DNA of 21,771 nucleotides from positions 1-21,771 of the forward strand of contig DFZG01000041.1 in the NCBI GenBank assembly GCA_002382075.1. Direction: 5' to 3'. Within the stretch, counting starts at the first letter, position 1, and every line of letters starts with the position of its first letter. A program made the translations under genes and the position numbers. Source of the stretch: Candidatus Shapirobacteria bacterium UBA4062. GTDB lineage: Bacteria; Patescibacteriota; Microgenomatia; UBA12405. This document shows, piece by piece, positions 6,427-12,667 of this stretch. The notes under the pieces are model-generated. The model had not been told where the DNA came from. It did not search any database and saw nothing but the letters and a program-made list of their open reading frames with translations.

Positions 6427-6798
6427 TTATTTTATTACCCCTTTTTTTTGTAAAATAAAAACAACCACTGGAATTAGGCACAGAAAGCCCATTAAAAGGA
6501 ACGTTACAACTTCCATTCCCCAATGTTGATTAATATAATCAATCGCCATTGGTATCAACATAACAAGAACTATCATCATTACAGGAAATGCAACTGGAAA
6601 ACTTGATAGAATATCAGTTAGTAAACGAAATATTCTTTTACCACTCCATCCTTCTTTCTTATAATATTCTTGGCCTTTCTTATCATTTTTAATAGCAGCA
6701 GATAAAATTACCCCATATACAGTAGGGATAAACACTATCGCAAACACCAGTCCAACAAAATGATAAATGGTCCAATCCTTTGTATATTCGCCAAGCAT
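6427..6798 (-). CDS. Small multi-pass membrane protein, 123 aa
   Basis: The ATG at 6798 (MLGEYTKDW) is preceded by GGAAAGGAGAG, an excellent Shine-Dalgarno. A longer frame reaching into the upstream repeat (to 6861) is rejected because it would translate the hairpin leader. Three membrane segments are visible: ~13-33 (FVGLVFAIVFIPTVYGVIL), ~66-85 (FPVAFPVMMIVLVMLIPMAI) and ~96-116 (VVTFLLMGFLCLIPVVVFIL). A cytoplasmic-looking basic loop (KNDKKGQEYYKKEGWSGKR) lies between the first two, and the tail is QKKGVIK. The family is unknown. It is a single-gene cassette bracketed by inverted repeats at 6341-6359 and 6813-6830, with leader copy 3 at its 5' side. Confidence 0.7.
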   Translation of the reverse strand: MLGEYTKDWTIYHFVGLVFAIVFIPTVYGVILSAAIKNDKKGQEYYKKEGWSGKRIFRLLTDILSSFPVAFPVMMIVLVMLIPMAIDYINQHWGMEVVTFLLMGFLCLIPVVVFILQKKGVIK

Positions 6799-6812
6799 TT
6801 TTTCTCTCCTTT

Positions 6813-6930
6813 CCAATTTCAGAACGCAAATTTTTAAAGAACATTCCTCATCAGACGCCAATGTCTGATTTGGATCAGTGTTTAACCAACACTGTCTGTG
6901 TCTATCAATAGACTCAGATTAATATCGGTT
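6813..6930 (-). repeat. Structured leader repeat, copy 3
   Basis: The clearest copy. Perfect hairpins are ATCAGAC-6 nt-GTCTGAT (6850-6869) and CAGTGTT-TAACC-AACACTG (6876-6894). The third, CTG.GTCTA-TCAA-TAGAC.CAG (6896-6917), has one T.T mismatch. The boxA-like TGTTCTTTAAAAATTTG (minus strand) is at 6827-6843, followed by the inverted-repeat tip and the Shine-Dalgarno of the 123-aa gene. A consensus promoter on the same strand lies ~200 bp upstream, but with an intrinsic terminator in between. Confidence 0.78.
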
Positions 6931-6937
6931 AATCGCC

Positions 6938-6966
6938 AAAAAAATCCGCCAGTGTCAAACCGGCAG
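6938..6966 (-). terminator. Intrinsic terminator, minus strand
   Basis: Read on the minus strand, CTGCCGGT and ACTGGCGG form an 8-bp stem (two G-U pairs) around a TTGAC loop, followed by A and seven T. It would end a transcript started at the consensus promoter at 7125-7152, just before leader copy 3. Confidence 0.65.
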
Positions 6967-7118
6967 CTCAAAAAAAATCCGTCAAAAAATACCAAAAATA
7001 ATCTCTTCTAAAATAGGGGAATCTAAACAGGCAAACTCTCCGGGCTCTCGCTCGTTCACTTAAATATTCAGTTTTTCAAAGTCCGAGTTTTCAACTCTTT
7101 TATGGACCTTACAAGTCT
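6938..7118 (-). ncRNA. Candidate ~180-nt non-coding RNA or copied rrn leader
   Basis: No open frame of note lies here. The stretch runs from just after a perfect -35/-10 promoter to an intrinsic terminator, both on the minus strand. The 5' part can fold: AAGGTCC pairs with GGACTTT, enclosing GAGTT-GAA-AACTC and a one-sided ATAAAA bulge. Then comes ACTTTGAAAAACTGAATA (7065-7082), resembling the boxA region of Firmicute rRNA leaders. Next come GTGAACGAGCGAGAGCCCGG and GAGAGTTTGCCTG (7028-7040), which recalls the 5' end of 16S rRNA (AGAGTTTGATCCTG) with two bases missing. It has no SRP RNA, RNase P or tmRNA signature I can see. It may be an independent RNA or a duplicated rRNA promoter and leader; the transcript is predicted, not shown. 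Confidence 0.45.
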
Positions 7119-7124
7119 AAGGGT

Positions 7125-7152
7125 ATTATAACATTAACTATACTGTTGTCAA
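7125..7152 (-). promoter_or_regulatory. Perfect-consensus sigma70-type promoter, minus strand
   Basis: On the minus strand TTGACA (7147-7152) and TATAAT (7125-7130) are separated by 16 nt. Both hexamers are exact consensus, the strongest promoter in the window. Transcription should start near 7118 and run into the candidate ncRNA. If the terminator at 6938-6966 is passed, it would reach leader copy 3 and the membrane cassettes. Confidence 0.75.
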
Positions 7153-7186
7153 TATCTCGAACACCCGATAATTCCATTAAACAAAG

Positions 7187-7978
7187 CTAAACAATCCCGT
7201 TTGCAGTCAACCTGGCTAGGCTAGCTAGCAAGTAGCCATCTTGTGACTCATTGATTAAATCGGCCATTTTCTCCACCCTCCACATCTCTACTTCAAAATT
7301 AATCTTGCCTCCGCCAACTTTTTTCTTTTCAAAATAATCGACCACTCCGTCATTCTTTTCCAGCTCAACAATTGCCCCAAACAAAGATACCTTCTGGTTG
7401 CTCAAACCAGCATCCGGGTAAAAATCTCCTAATTCAACATATTTTTTTATCTTTAACTCTTCTATCTTCAAAATTCTTTTTATTTGCTCTTCATTTTTTT
7501 TCGATAAAGATACTAATTTATTATCTTTAAAATGAGTATAAAATCCACCCAGCGCCTCAATTACATTCTCTCCCACTGGAAATTTATTTGTCTTTTTAAC
7601 TAATAAATATTCTATCTTGCCCTCAACCTCAACCAAAATTACTCCCTTGCACCCGGTTTCTTTTCCATATTTCCAGCTACTATATTCATAGGTAAAAATT
7701 TCGTTGGTCAAATTTGATCGCACTTCAAACACCGGATTTACCAAATAATGACCATGGTTTAGTCTAATCATTTTTAACACTTCCACATTTCCCACAGTTT
7801 CTGGCCTTTGACTCAAATCATCCAAAAATCCTTCAAACTCATCCGGTAAATTTTTCAACTCTTCCTTCACTTCTTTACTGGTTTTTTTGTACCAATCAAG
7901 CTCACCCAATTTTTTAAAAATTGCCTTTCTTGCCTCTTCAAAATTGACCATGTTTAATCTCATGGCCAATTTTACCAT
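7187..7978 (-). CDS. Nudix-fold-like protein with degenerate Nudix box
   Basis: This 263-aa soluble protein has a charged helical N-terminal ~65 residues, then a region resembling ADP-ribose-pyrophosphatase-type Nudix proteins: a strand pair GVILVEVEGKIEYLLVKK (~112-129), EALGGF (141-146), VELGDFYPDAGLSNQKVSLFGAIV (~181-204), and a closing helix DGYLLASLARL. The position where the catalytic helix (REUXEEXGU) should stand reads KRILKIEEL (~168-176), so most metal-binding glutamates are missing. It is therefore probably not an active Nudix hydrolase; a binding or structural role is possible. The start is uncertain among ATGs at 7978, 7963 and 7951. It is divergent from the dTDP-rhamnose operon, which contains another Nudix-family protein (9667-11091). 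Confidence 0.6.
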   Translation of the reverse strand: MVKLAMRLNMVNFEEARKAIFKKLGELDWYKKTSKEVKEELKNLPDEFEGFLDDLSQRPETVGNVEVLKMIRLNHGHYLVNPVFEVRSNLTNEIFTYEYSSWKYGKETGCKGVILVEVEGKIEYLLVKKTNKFPVGENVIEALGGFYTHFKDNKLVSLSKKNEEQIKRILKIEELKIKKYVELGDFYPDAGLSNQKVSLFGAIVELEKNDGVVDYFEKKKVGGGKINFEVEMWRVEKMADLINESQDGYLLASLARLTANGIV

Positions 7979-8037
7979 TCCTGTCCGTCAATTCAATTTA
8001 GTTATTTTTATATTTAAATCCTATAACATTACATCGT

Positions 8038-8066
8038 TTGACAAAGAGACTTTATATTTATAGAAT
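8038..8066 (+). promoter_or_regulatory. Promoter of the dTDP-rhamnose operon
   Basis: TTGACA (8038-8043), a 17-nt spacer and TAGAAT (8061-8066) give a near-consensus sigma70-type promoter. The expected start point, about 8072-8074, lies only 3-5 nt before the rfbB ATG at 8077. The mRNA would be nearly leaderless and the GGAGAG at 8068-8073 would be mostly untranscribed. Confidence 0.7.
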
Positions 8067-8076
8067 CGGAGAGTAT

Positions 8077-9093
8077 ATGAAAATCTTAGTTACCGGTGGG
8101 CTGGGTTTTATTGGCAGTAATTTCATCAGATATTGGTTAAAAAATCACCCCCAAGACCATATCATTAATCTTGACAAAATTACTTACGCTGCCAATCCTA
8201 AAAGCCTTTCAGATATAGAAAAAGATTCTCGCTATCGTTTTGTCAAAGGCGACATTTGCGATTCCCAAATTGTCGATCCTCTTATGGCTCAAGTCGATAC
8301 TGTGGTTCATTTTGCCGCCGAATCTCACGTTGACCGTTCTCTCGATGACCCCGAAGTATTTTTAAAAACCAACATTCTTGGTACCCATAATCTTTTAAAT
8401 TTAGCCAAAAAACACGATATCAAACGATTTCATCACGTCTCTACTGACGAAGTTTATGGCGCTCTACCTCTCAATACTCAGGAAAAATTTACCCTTGACT
8501 CAAAGTATGATCCTCGCAGTCCTTATTCCGCCAGCAAGGCCGCTTCCGACCATCTAGTCCGCTCATATTTCCATTCCTTTGGTCTACCTATCACTATTAC
8601 TAATTGTTCCAACAATTACGGCCCTTTCCAATCTCCTGAAAAATTTGTTCCCAGAATGATTACCAATCTTATCGATGGTCAAAAAATTCCTATTTATGGA
8701 GATGGACTTTATGTTCGTGACTGGCTTTTTGTTGACGATCATTGCTCGGCTATCGAAGCTGTTTTACTCAAGGGCAAAGTTGGTCAGACGTACAATGTCG
8801 GTGGTTTGGTGGATGATGTATCTAATTTAGACGTTGCCAAAACAATATTGGCAGTTATGGGTAAAGATGATTCCTGGCTTACCTATGTTCCCGATCGACC
8901 TGGCCACGACCGACGCTACGCCGTCGACTGGTCTTATATTTCTGAAAAACTTGGTTGGCAACCTAAATCATCTTTTAAAGAGGGGATGCAAAAAACGATC
9001 ACCTGGTACCTTGAAAACGAATCCTGGTGGTGCCCTCTCAAAACTGAAGCTGAAAACTTTTATAAAAAATTACATCAAAGGAGATCTAAATGA
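8077..9093 (+). CDS. rfbB: dTDP-glucose 4,6-dehydratase
   Basis: RmlB/RfbB, second step of dTDP-L-rhamnose synthesis: dTDP-glucose to dTDP-4-keto-6-deoxyglucose, NAD-dependent, cytosolic. Extended SDR features are all present: the NAD-binding GGLGFIG (residues 7-13), FAAESHVDRS near 79-88, the STDEVYG catalytic loop with the Asp-Glu pair (122-128), YSASK (150-154), and NCSNNYGP (substrate contact). At 338 aa it is close to the family norm. I chose the ATG at 8077. A longer frame from a TTG at 8038 would start inside the -35 element and add 13 residues before the conserved KILVTGG strand. It heads a plus-strand operon and its stop overlaps the next start as ATGA. Confidence 0.93.
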   Translation: MKILVTGGLGFIGSNFIRYWLKNHPQDHIINLDKITYAANPKSLSDIEKDSRYRFVKGDICDSQIVDPLMAQVDTVVHFAAESHVDRSLDDPEVFLKTNILGTHNLLNLAKKHDIKRFHHVSTDEVYGALPLNTQEKFTLDSKYDPRSPYSASKAASDHLVRSYFHSFGLPITITNCSNNYGPFQSPEKFVPRMITNLIDGQKIPIYGDGLYVRDWLFVDDHCSAIEAVLLKGKVGQTYNVGGLVDDVSNLDVAKTILAVMGKDDSWLTYVPDRPGHDRRYAVDWSYISEKLGWQPKSSFKEGMQKTITWYLENESWWCPLKTEAENFYKKLHQRRSK

Positions 9094-9629
9094 CTCTAAT
9101 CGACCCCAAAGCTGCCAGTCTTCTGGGTAAGGAAAACTATTCTCCCCAAAAAACTATTCAGGACGTCAAAATCATTGAGTTAAAGCGCTTTACTGGCGAG
9201 GATGGTTCTTTCAATGAGGCGGTTAGAATCGATAACGGCAAAGTGGTTTTACCTTCCGAACTTTACGGTTTCGAAGTCAAGCAAATCAATCACAGCCGGG
9301 TTGTTCCCAATACTGTCAAAGCCTGGCATCTTCACCAAAACCAAGATGAAATTTGGTTTATTCACCCCGAGGCCAAATTAATTGTTGGTCTTCTCGATGT
9401 CCGCGAAAACAGTCCCACCAACGGTCTTTCCATGAAATTTGCCCTCGGCGATGGTCGTGCCCACCTATTGTATATCCCCCGGGAAGTTGCCCACGGTCTC
9501 AGTAATCCATACTACCAAGACGCCACCATGACCTATCTGGTCAACAACTGGTTTGACGGTGCCGATGAGCTCCGTCTACCTTACTACTACATCGTTGAAC
9601 GTGAGTTTTGGGATTTATCCCGCGGTTAA
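9090..9629 (+). CDS. rfbC: RmlC-like cupin, probable dTDP-4-dehydrorhamnose 3,5-epimerase
   Basis: This 179-aa cupin is in the position expected for RmlC, which epimerises C3 and C5 of dTDP-4-keto-6-deoxyglucose. Visible features are the VKAWHLHQNQDEIWFI strand pair (77-91), in which His82 matches the catalytic base of the RmlC RGLHxQ motif, and the IPREVAHG turn (129-136). The C-terminal part (TYLVNNWFDGADELRLPYYY) lacks the usual WNDP-type ending of classical RmlC. It is thus a divergent RmlC, and another sugar-epimerase cupin cannot be excluded, but the operon has no other epimerase. GGAG lies before the ATG, which overlaps the rfbB stop by 4 nt. Confidence 0.78.
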   Translation: MTLIDPKAASLLGKENYSPQKTIQDVKIIELKRFTGEDGSFNEAVRIDNGKVVLPSELYGFEVKQINHSRVVPNTVKAWHLHQNQDEIWFIHPEAKLIVGLLDVRENSPTNGLSMKFALGDGRAHLLYIPREVAHGLSNPYYQDATMTYLVNNWFDGADELRLPYYYIVEREFWDLSRG

Positions 9630-9666
9630 ATCATTCCTGTTGCTAAAAAATCTGTTTTAATAACAT

Positions 9667-11091
9667 ATGAAAGAAAATATTGGCCAAAGTCCAAACCAAG
9701 ATATAAAAACATTGGCCGCTGAAAAAAAAGATAAACAGTCCTGGAAAGTCTTACTCGAACAACTTCTTCAAGAACACCTTTTTGAATTAAACGATCTTCT
9801 TACCAAAAACCGAACCGAACCGCCCTTTTCACGCTACGAAATCATGGAAGGAACAGAGCTCAAAATGCCCTGGTTGGTCAAAACCAAACTAGTTAACAAA
9901 TTCAAAAATGGTCTTCATTTTCCTTTAATTTCCACTGTATTTGGTAAAAAAGACAACGGACAAGATCAAACAGGTGCCTATTATCCGGCCTTTTTTGAAC
10001 AGGAGAAAGCCAAAAATGAAGGTTCAATCCAAATTTGTCTTCTAAAGTCTAAAGATAAAGTTAATAACAAAACTCAAAATCCTGATTTTTATATTGCTCC
10101 TTCTCTTCTAAAAGAAATAAACACTCATCTTAATCAACGCGACCGCCTTCTTTTACCTAGCAGTTTATCGAAAAAGAATACTTCAGACTTAATCAAAATT
10201 ACCGATTATCAAATCGATGATATCAACTCCCGCTTTTACACTCTCTTAATTTTAAAAAGCAAAGATCAGGAATATCCCATTACTTTTCATCGTGTTGGTA
10301 ACAATGGTAGTAATGGGGAAATTTACGTAATTCATTTTTCCGACGATACTTTTGGTCTAATCGAAAACAAACGCCCCCTTATTGGTGTCAACATCCTTGA
10401 AGTTCCTCGCGGCTATGCCAATCCTATTGATAGTAAATATCGAGAGCTTTGGGAAGAAACTGGTCTTGATGCTCAAAATTCAAAATTAATTTCCGAAGTC
10501 TCCTTAGTCGCCGACCCTGAATATAGTTTAATCAAACCATTTTTACGTATTCTTTCTTTTGACAAGTCCCAACAAATGCGCACCGTCAATAATGGTCAAA
10601 AAATTGACGAAGAAGATTTTGAATATATTACCCAAAAAAAAGTTCCTCTCAGTCAACTCATTAATTTCATCCGTAACGGCGAAATTTACGATTCACACAG
10701 CCTCTCAGCTCTGTTTATCCATTTTCTAAATAGCCGTATTCTACTTCCAAATAGCCAAAAAAATCTTGACCAGTCAATAGTTTTTGAAAATAAATCATTT
10801 TTTGTCTATGGTCAAAAACATTTAGTTTTACCCCATGGACCAGTAAACCAAGGTAAATATCTTGGAGACATTGTTCCTGATTCTGGTAGTTCCCGTATTT
10901 TCTACCAAATTAATCAGATATCCCAAAAAGAATTACCAAAAGGGGAGTATCAGTCATTAACCATCAAAAAAATTCTCGAAAAAATCAACCAAAACTATTT
11001 TGACATTGTTACTCTCTCCGCTCTGTTAAAATTTTTTCTTTCTCAAAATTACTTGATCGTTAATCCCGTTTTTCAATCATCAAAACAATGA
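9667..11091 (+). CDS. Two-part Nudix-family protein inside the rhamnose operon
   Basis: This 474-aa protein has a long unrecognised N-terminal half (residues 1-185), then a Nudix-like domain (~186-355): strands RFYTLLILKS and EIYVIHF, then GVNILEVPRGY (240-250), then RELWEETGL (259-267), an exact REUXEEXGU motif, and the closing helix NGEIYDSHSLSALFIHFL. The first half of the Nudix box is about four residues short and lacks its usual Glu. A further C-terminal ~115 residues (from QSIVFENKSFFVY) are unassigned. It is embedded between rfbC and rfbD and overlaps rfbD as ATGA, so it is tied to nucleotide-sugar metabolism. It could hydrolyse an NDP-sugar, or be a sugar-modifying Nudix-fold enzyme of the NDP-hexose 2,3-dehydratase type. 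I cannot decide. Confidence 0.65.
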   Translation: MKENIGQSPNQDIKTLAAEKKDKQSWKVLLEQLLQEHLFELNDLLTKNRTEPPFSRYEIMEGTELKMPWLVKTKLVNKFKNGLHFPLISTVFGKKDNGQDQTGAYYPAFFEQEKAKNEGSIQICLLKSKDKVNNKTQNPDFYIAPSLLKEINTHLNQRDRLLLPSSLSKKNTSDLIKITDYQIDDINSRFYTLLILKSKDQEYPITFHRVGNNGSNGEIYVIHFSDDTFGLIENKRPLIGVNILEVPRGYANPIDSKYRELWEETGLDAQNSKLISEVSLVADPEYSLIKPFLRILSFDKSQQMRTVNNGQKIDEEDFEYITQKKVPLSQLINFIRNGEIYDSHSLSALFIHFLNSRILLPNSQKNLDQSIVFENKSFFVYGQKHLVLPHGPVNQGKYLGDIVPDSGSSRIFYQINQISQKELPKGEYQSLTIKKILEKINQNYFDIVTLSALLKFFLSQNYLIVNPVFQSSKQ

Positions 11092-11957
11092 CCCAAATCC
11101 TTGGCACCGGTCTCTCCGGCCTAGTTGGTTCCCGAATCGTGGAGTTAAATCCGGACTATCAATTTACTGACTTATCTCTGGATACTGGCAAAAATATTCT
11201 CGACCCTCAAACTTTAGAGGCTGATTTTAAAAATAATCCCACCGACACCATTATTCATCTGGCCGCTTTTACTGACACAGCTTCGGCCTGGCAGCAAAAA
11301 GGTGACAAATCAGGTTCTTGTTATCAAATTAATGTTGTTGGCGCCCAAAATATTGTCGATTTATGCCGTAAACACAATAAATATTTAATTTACATCTCCA
11401 CCGACTTTGTCTTTGATGGCACCAAAACTACACCCTACGACGAAACCGATTCTCCTAACCCCCTTGATTGGTATGGTCAAACTAAATATGAAGCTGAAAA
11501 AATTGTCGCCAATATTCCCAGCTCAATTATTCGAATTGCCTATCCCTACCGAGCCAATTTTTCCCAAAAAGTCGATCTTATTCGCAAAATAAAAAATAAT
11601 TTAGAAAATAATCAAGTCTGTACCCTATTTAATGATCAAATCACCACTCCCACTCTAATAGACGACATTGCTACTGGTCTGAGTCTGATTATCAGAAATA
11701 AACCCACTGGAATTTATCACTTAGTTGGTTCCTCATCTCAATCACCATATGAAATGGCTCTTCAAATTGCCAAAACTTTTAATCTTGACCAAAATTTAAT
11801 CAAACCATCTTCTCTGCAACAATATCTAAAACAATCCAAAGTTCGGCCTTATGCCCTCAACGGCGCCCTTTCAAACCATAAATTCATTTCTGAATTTGGC
11901 ACTACCCCCCATACTTTATCTTCAGGTTTACAAATTATTAAAAATCAAATTTTATGA
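11088..11957 (+). CDS. rfbD: dTDP-4-dehydrorhamnose reductase
   Basis: RmlD/RfbD, last step: NAD(P)H reduction of dTDP-4-keto-L-rhamnose to dTDP-L-rhamnose. The SDR pattern is clear: GLSGLVG (8-14), HLAAFTDT (57-64), STDFVFDG (104-111) and YGQTK (129-133) as the YxxxK pair. Also present are the P.DWYG.TKYEAE stretch typical of RmlD and TPTLIDDIA in the C-terminal half. At 289 aa it is normal for the family. Both ends are ATGA overlaps, with the Nudix-like gene upstream and rfbA downstream, indicating tight translational coupling. Confidence 0.92.
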   Translation: MTQILGTGLSGLVGSRIVELNPDYQFTDLSLDTGKNILDPQTLEADFKNNPTDTIIHLAAFTDTASAWQQKGDKSGSCYQINVVGAQNIVDLCRKHNKYLIYISTDFVFDGTKTTPYDETDSPNPLDWYGQTKYEAEKIVANIPSSIIRIAYPYRANFSQKVDLIRKIKNNLENNQVCTLFNDQITTPTLIDDIATGLSLIIRNKPTGIYHLVGSSSQSPYEMALQIAKTFNLDQNLIKPSSLQQYLKQSKVRPYALNGALSNHKFISEFGTTPHTLSSGLQIIKNQIL

Positions 11958-12667
11958 AAGGCATAATTCTTGCCGGTGGCCGCGCCACCCGTCTTCGTCC
12001 ATTAACTTTAGTTACCAGTAAACAACTTCTGCCGATATACGACAAGCCCATGATTTATTATCCGATTCAAACCCTAAAAAATGCCGGCATTACCGATATA
12101 TTAATCATTGTAGCTCCAGATTATTCCGGACAATTTTTAAATCTTCTTGGTGACGGCTCCGAATTAGGAGTCCGTCTAAATTTTGCTGTCCAAAAAGAAC
12201 CCCGCGGTCTTGCCGATGCCTTTATTATTGGCAAAAACTTTATTGGTTCTGACTCGGTCACCATGATTTTGGGTGACAATATCTTTGATCCCAATTTCAA
12301 ACCAAATCTAGCCGGCTTTAAATCCGGAGCTCAAATATTTGCCAAAAAAGTCAATAACGCACGTAGTTTTGGTGTCGTTGAATTCGACTCCCAAAACAAA
12401 GCCATTTCTATCGAAGAAAAACCGGCTAATCCCAAAAGTAATTATGCCGTCGTTGGCCTTTATACCTATGACAATCGGGTGGTTAACTATGCTCAAAATT
12501 TATCCCCCTCAGCTAGGGGCGAAATCGAAATTACCGATCTTAACAATATTTATCTCAAAGCCGGAGAAATTAAAGTCGATTTTATCGATGGTTTATGGGA
12601 AGATGCTGGCAGTTTCGATAGTCTTCTGCGAGTCAGCAATTTTATGAGCTCTTTGACTAAATCTTAA
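11954..12667 (+). CDS. rfbA: Glucose-1-phosphate thymidylyltransferase, short form
   Basis: RmlA/RfbA, first step: glucose-1-phosphate plus dTTP to dTDP-glucose. The nucleotidyltransferase signature GGRATRLRPLT (8-18) and SKQLLPIYDKPMIYYP follow the family pattern, with Ala in place of the usual Gly before TRL. Further signatures are ILGDNIF, EEKP and the late LWEDAGSFDSLL. At 237 aa it is ~50 residues shorter than classical RfbA (about 290 aa). The missing part corresponds to the C-terminal helical region that in E. coli-type enzymes takes part in oligomer contacts and the allosteric site, so end-product control by dTDP-rhamnose may differ. It overlaps rfbD by ATGA, and its 3' end overlaps the convergent oxidoreductase by 11 bp. 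Confidence 0.9.
   Translation: MKGIILAGGRATRLRPLTLVTSKQLLPIYDKPMIYYPIQTLKNAGITDILIIVAPDYSGQFLNLLGDGSELGVRLNFAVQKEPRGLADAFIIGKNFIGSDSVTMILGDNIFDPNFKPNLAGFKSGAQIFAKKVNNARSFGVVEFDSQNKAISIEEKPANPKSNYAVVGLYTYDNRVVNYAQNLSPSARGEIEITDLNNIYLKAGEIKVDFIDGLWEDAGSFDSLLRVSNFMSSLTKS

Noticed and set aside
6799..6861. N-terminal extension of the 123-aa membrane protein into the leader
   Set aside because: It would translate the hairpin and boxA repeat. The ATG at 6798 has an excellent Shine-Dalgarno.
6840..6870. CTGATGAG on the minus strand of the leader repeats suggested a hammerhead ribozyme core
   Set aside because: There is no following stem II plus GAAA in the right place, and copy 1 has CTAATGAG, which breaks the invariant core.
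3734..6930. Integron attC sites and gene-cassette array
   Set aside because: The tips (CAGAACGC / GCGTTCTG) do not fit the RYYYAAC/GTTRRRY core pair, and no integron integrase is present. The cassette likeness is kept as a finding, not as an integron call.
4292..6930. CRISPR array, from three repeats at intervals
   Set aside because: The repeats are ~110 bp, spaced unevenly by genes, with no spacer pattern or cas genes.
6938..7118. SRP RNA, 6S RNA, RNase P RNA or tmRNA
   Set aside because: None of their conserved core sequences could be found. The length alone fits 6S or bacterial SRP RNA but is not evidence.
8038..8076. Earlier TTG start for rfbB adding 13 residues
   Set aside because: It coincides with the -35 hexamer, and the added residues precede the universally N-terminal KILVTGG strand.
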